DNA from: Sycobia sp. Sy_11
Taxonomy: Eukaryota > Arthropoda > Insecta > Hymenoptera > Epichrysomallidae
DNA: 64,000 bases
Direction: 5' to 3'
NCBI GenBank assembly: GCA_018907035.1
Contig: JACCIC010000001.1
Location: forward strand, 1,961,501-2,025,500
Shown here: one piece after another, positions 62,242-64,000 of the stretch
How positions within the stretch are numbered: the first letter of the stretch is position 1
Layout: each line of letters opens with the position of its first letter
The notes under the pieces: model-generated
The model's input: only the letters and a program-made list of their open reading frames with translations
Told to the model about the DNA's origin: nothing
Databases searched by the model: none
Made by a program: the position numbers and the translations under genes

Positions 62242-64000
62242 GTCCCCCGTAGCAAGAACAGATCAGTACATTATTCACACGAATAAACGATAGTCGGGAC
62301 ACTGATACTTTCATCGCAAATGAAGGTGGAGCGAAGTATAAAAAAAAAAAGATACTGGGGCGGTAAAGAGGACTGGAGAAAATTAGCAGCGGACACAGAA
62401 AGTTAAAAAAAAAAGAGAATAAAATGAAACATATGGATCGTCAAAATCGGACGATGGAGGGACGAAGTACCGGCACGAGCTAAATCAGTCGCGGGCCCAA
62501 CAAAAATTTCAACGAGCCGCGTTCGTCTTTGCCTAGGTAATGCGATATCGAGCTTCGATCGACCCAATTAACCTTCAAACCATCCTCCTCTTTCTCTTTT
62601 TCTCCGTACACTCTCAAACTTGCGACGCGCATATATTTTTATGCCCTCGCTGCCAATTCGGAGAGCCAATACGAGAAGTCGAGAAACTGGCGGCAATTTT
62701 CCTTTCCGTTCCTCTTCGATCTACTGACCCTGCATTTTGAAGTGGTCTTCGCACTTCGTTTTTCCATAGGAGAGAGAAAAAGAGATAGAGAAGGAGAGAG
62801 GGGGGGAGTACGGGTGCCAAGTTTAGCTTAATGAAGTTACGCGCTAATGAAGGCTTCCTTTTATGATTACTCCTTCTTTTTTTTTTGCTTTCCTTTGCGC
62901 GCCGCGCTGCTGCCGCCCACGCCGTCGAAAGACCGCGGGGCTAACTTTTAAAAGCCCCCGGGGCCGAAGTTCGTTCGGCGCTTATGAACCGGGAGTGAAA
63001 AGGCTGCGCGCGTAGCTCTGGCCCGAGATCGCCCGCTGCTCCTCGCTTCTTCTTACTTTCTCGATTTTTTTTCCTCTTTACAAGCGTAGTTATTAAATCA
63101 AGCGATTTGACTAGCATAATACCCATTATTTAATAAAACACTTTTAGTCCTTAACGCGCGAGTTTTTTATTTTTTATATTTCAACCGCGACGGTAATAAT
63201 AACGGACAGGAGGAAAAGGCCGGCATTGTTCGATGGGCGTTATCGGTAATTTAATCTTGTTATCTTTTGACGAGAGTGAATTTCCATAATAAGATTCACT
63301 TTTTGATATATGCTTTGGCTTTGTTAAAAAAGTACTTTGAGTTTTTTGTTTACATCCGCATAGGATATTAGCGATAATAATACTTTATTGTGTTATATGT
63401 ATAATGATTATTTACATCGTATCTTTAGTAGCTACAGTATAGAATCTTTGATATTTTTATCAATGATTTATGCACAATTCATTCATTCCCAGCTTGGTTT
63501 CACGTGTAAATCGAATTGCATTGTTACAGGCTCTCTGGTAATTCCTTGAGATCTATTAGCATTTTTCGCTGGATTACGCTCCTTGCATGGATTAGGATTT
63601 TTCTTTTTTGATAATACATGTTCGTACATAATTTGTATGTCTGATCATTAATCTGGGAATAATTGTTTGATTCTTTTTTACGAATTTTAACGGCGCATTT
63701 TAATAAAAAAGAAACATCAACAAAATGCAGATGTAGAATGCTCCGTCTTGAGGACAAGAAATTGCAGCAAATACTTTATTTTTAATAAGGATGGATCCTT
63801 CTGTGTGCTACGTACTTTTTTATATATTTCGAGATGGGTATAGGTAATTATACTAACAATTTTAAAATAGACAATTTAAAAAAAACTTTTTCTAATATAA
63901 GTGACTTTTCTTTTATTCACAAGTCCTTTACGCTCGAGTGTATTTCTTCTTTTAAAAATTTAATTAAATTCTTGCTAATTGTTTACGTATTTCTTTATTA
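61340..64000. other. Noncoding stretch with a small CG-rich patch
   Basis: CG-rich between about 62360 and 63020, otherwise AT-rich. An acceptor-like gttgatttcag ending at 61818 opens a 42-codon frame (ENYEEYLFLFAVNQYY at its start) that ends without a donor. Nothing is firmly supported. Confidence 0.6.
62195..62236. repeat. (AT)n microsatellite
   Basis: Uninterrupted AT run of about 40 bp. Confidence 0.95.

Overview
This window is eukaryotic nuclear DNA with no gene that can be called with confidence. It is AT-rich, full of long dinucleotide and tetranucleotide microsatellites ((TA)n, (GA)n/(CT)n, (CA)n/(GT)n, (TATC)n), and broken up by GC- and CpG-rich islands. Almost all longer open frames lie in low-complexity repeats or in GC-rich islands and read as chance. 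There are no operons, bacterial ribosome binding sites, CRISPR arrays, phage genes or rRNA. The style (AT-rich background, GC-rich islands with abundant CG, heavy GA/TA microsatellites, short tRNA-derived and inverted-repeat transposons) suggests an arthropod, perhaps a hymenopteran such as an ant. That assignment is inference from general appearance, not from an identified gene.

Layout. Positions 1-7150 are AT-rich noncoding DNA. GC-rich islands lie at about 7.15-7.55, 12.9-13.45, 15.8-16.55, 19.8-20.2, 41.8-42.4, 46.9-47.5, 48.5-48.9, 52.7-53.4, 56.6-57.7, 60.5-61.3 and 62.4-63.0 kb. Between them lie AT-rich stretches, the longest being about 20.2-41.8 kb. This fits a very long intron, a gene desert, or the cis-regulatory surroundings of a gene lying outside the window.

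The best supported elements are mobile. (1) A tRNA-derived SINE on the minus strand at about 57906-58107 has RNA polymerase III A- and B-box-like sequences, an A-rich tail and a 17-bp target-site duplication with one mismatch. (2) An inverted-repeat, MITE-like element lies at 39281-39504. (3) Several weaker transposon-end-like or retroposon-tail-like sequences lie near 6.46, 25.4, 30.6 and 59.8 kb.

Splicing signals are suggestive but unproven. A pyrimidine-rich acceptor fused directly to a donor at 34633/34634 has the form of a recursive splice site, which would suit a giant plus-strand intron. A 50-nt segment at 59766-59815 is bounded by good plus-strand splice sites, but it also reads as a terminal exon or retroposon end on the minus strand. 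Unusual DNA includes a 65-bp uninterrupted alternating purine-pyrimidine tract at 13389-13453, a 36-bp perfect (TC)9/(GA)9 palindrome at 57769-57804, and a 91-nt uninterrupted purine tract at 24766-24856.

I did not find a convincing new multi-gene biological system. The items worth following are the SINE, the MITE-like element, the recursive-splice candidate and the 59.8-kb exon-like block.
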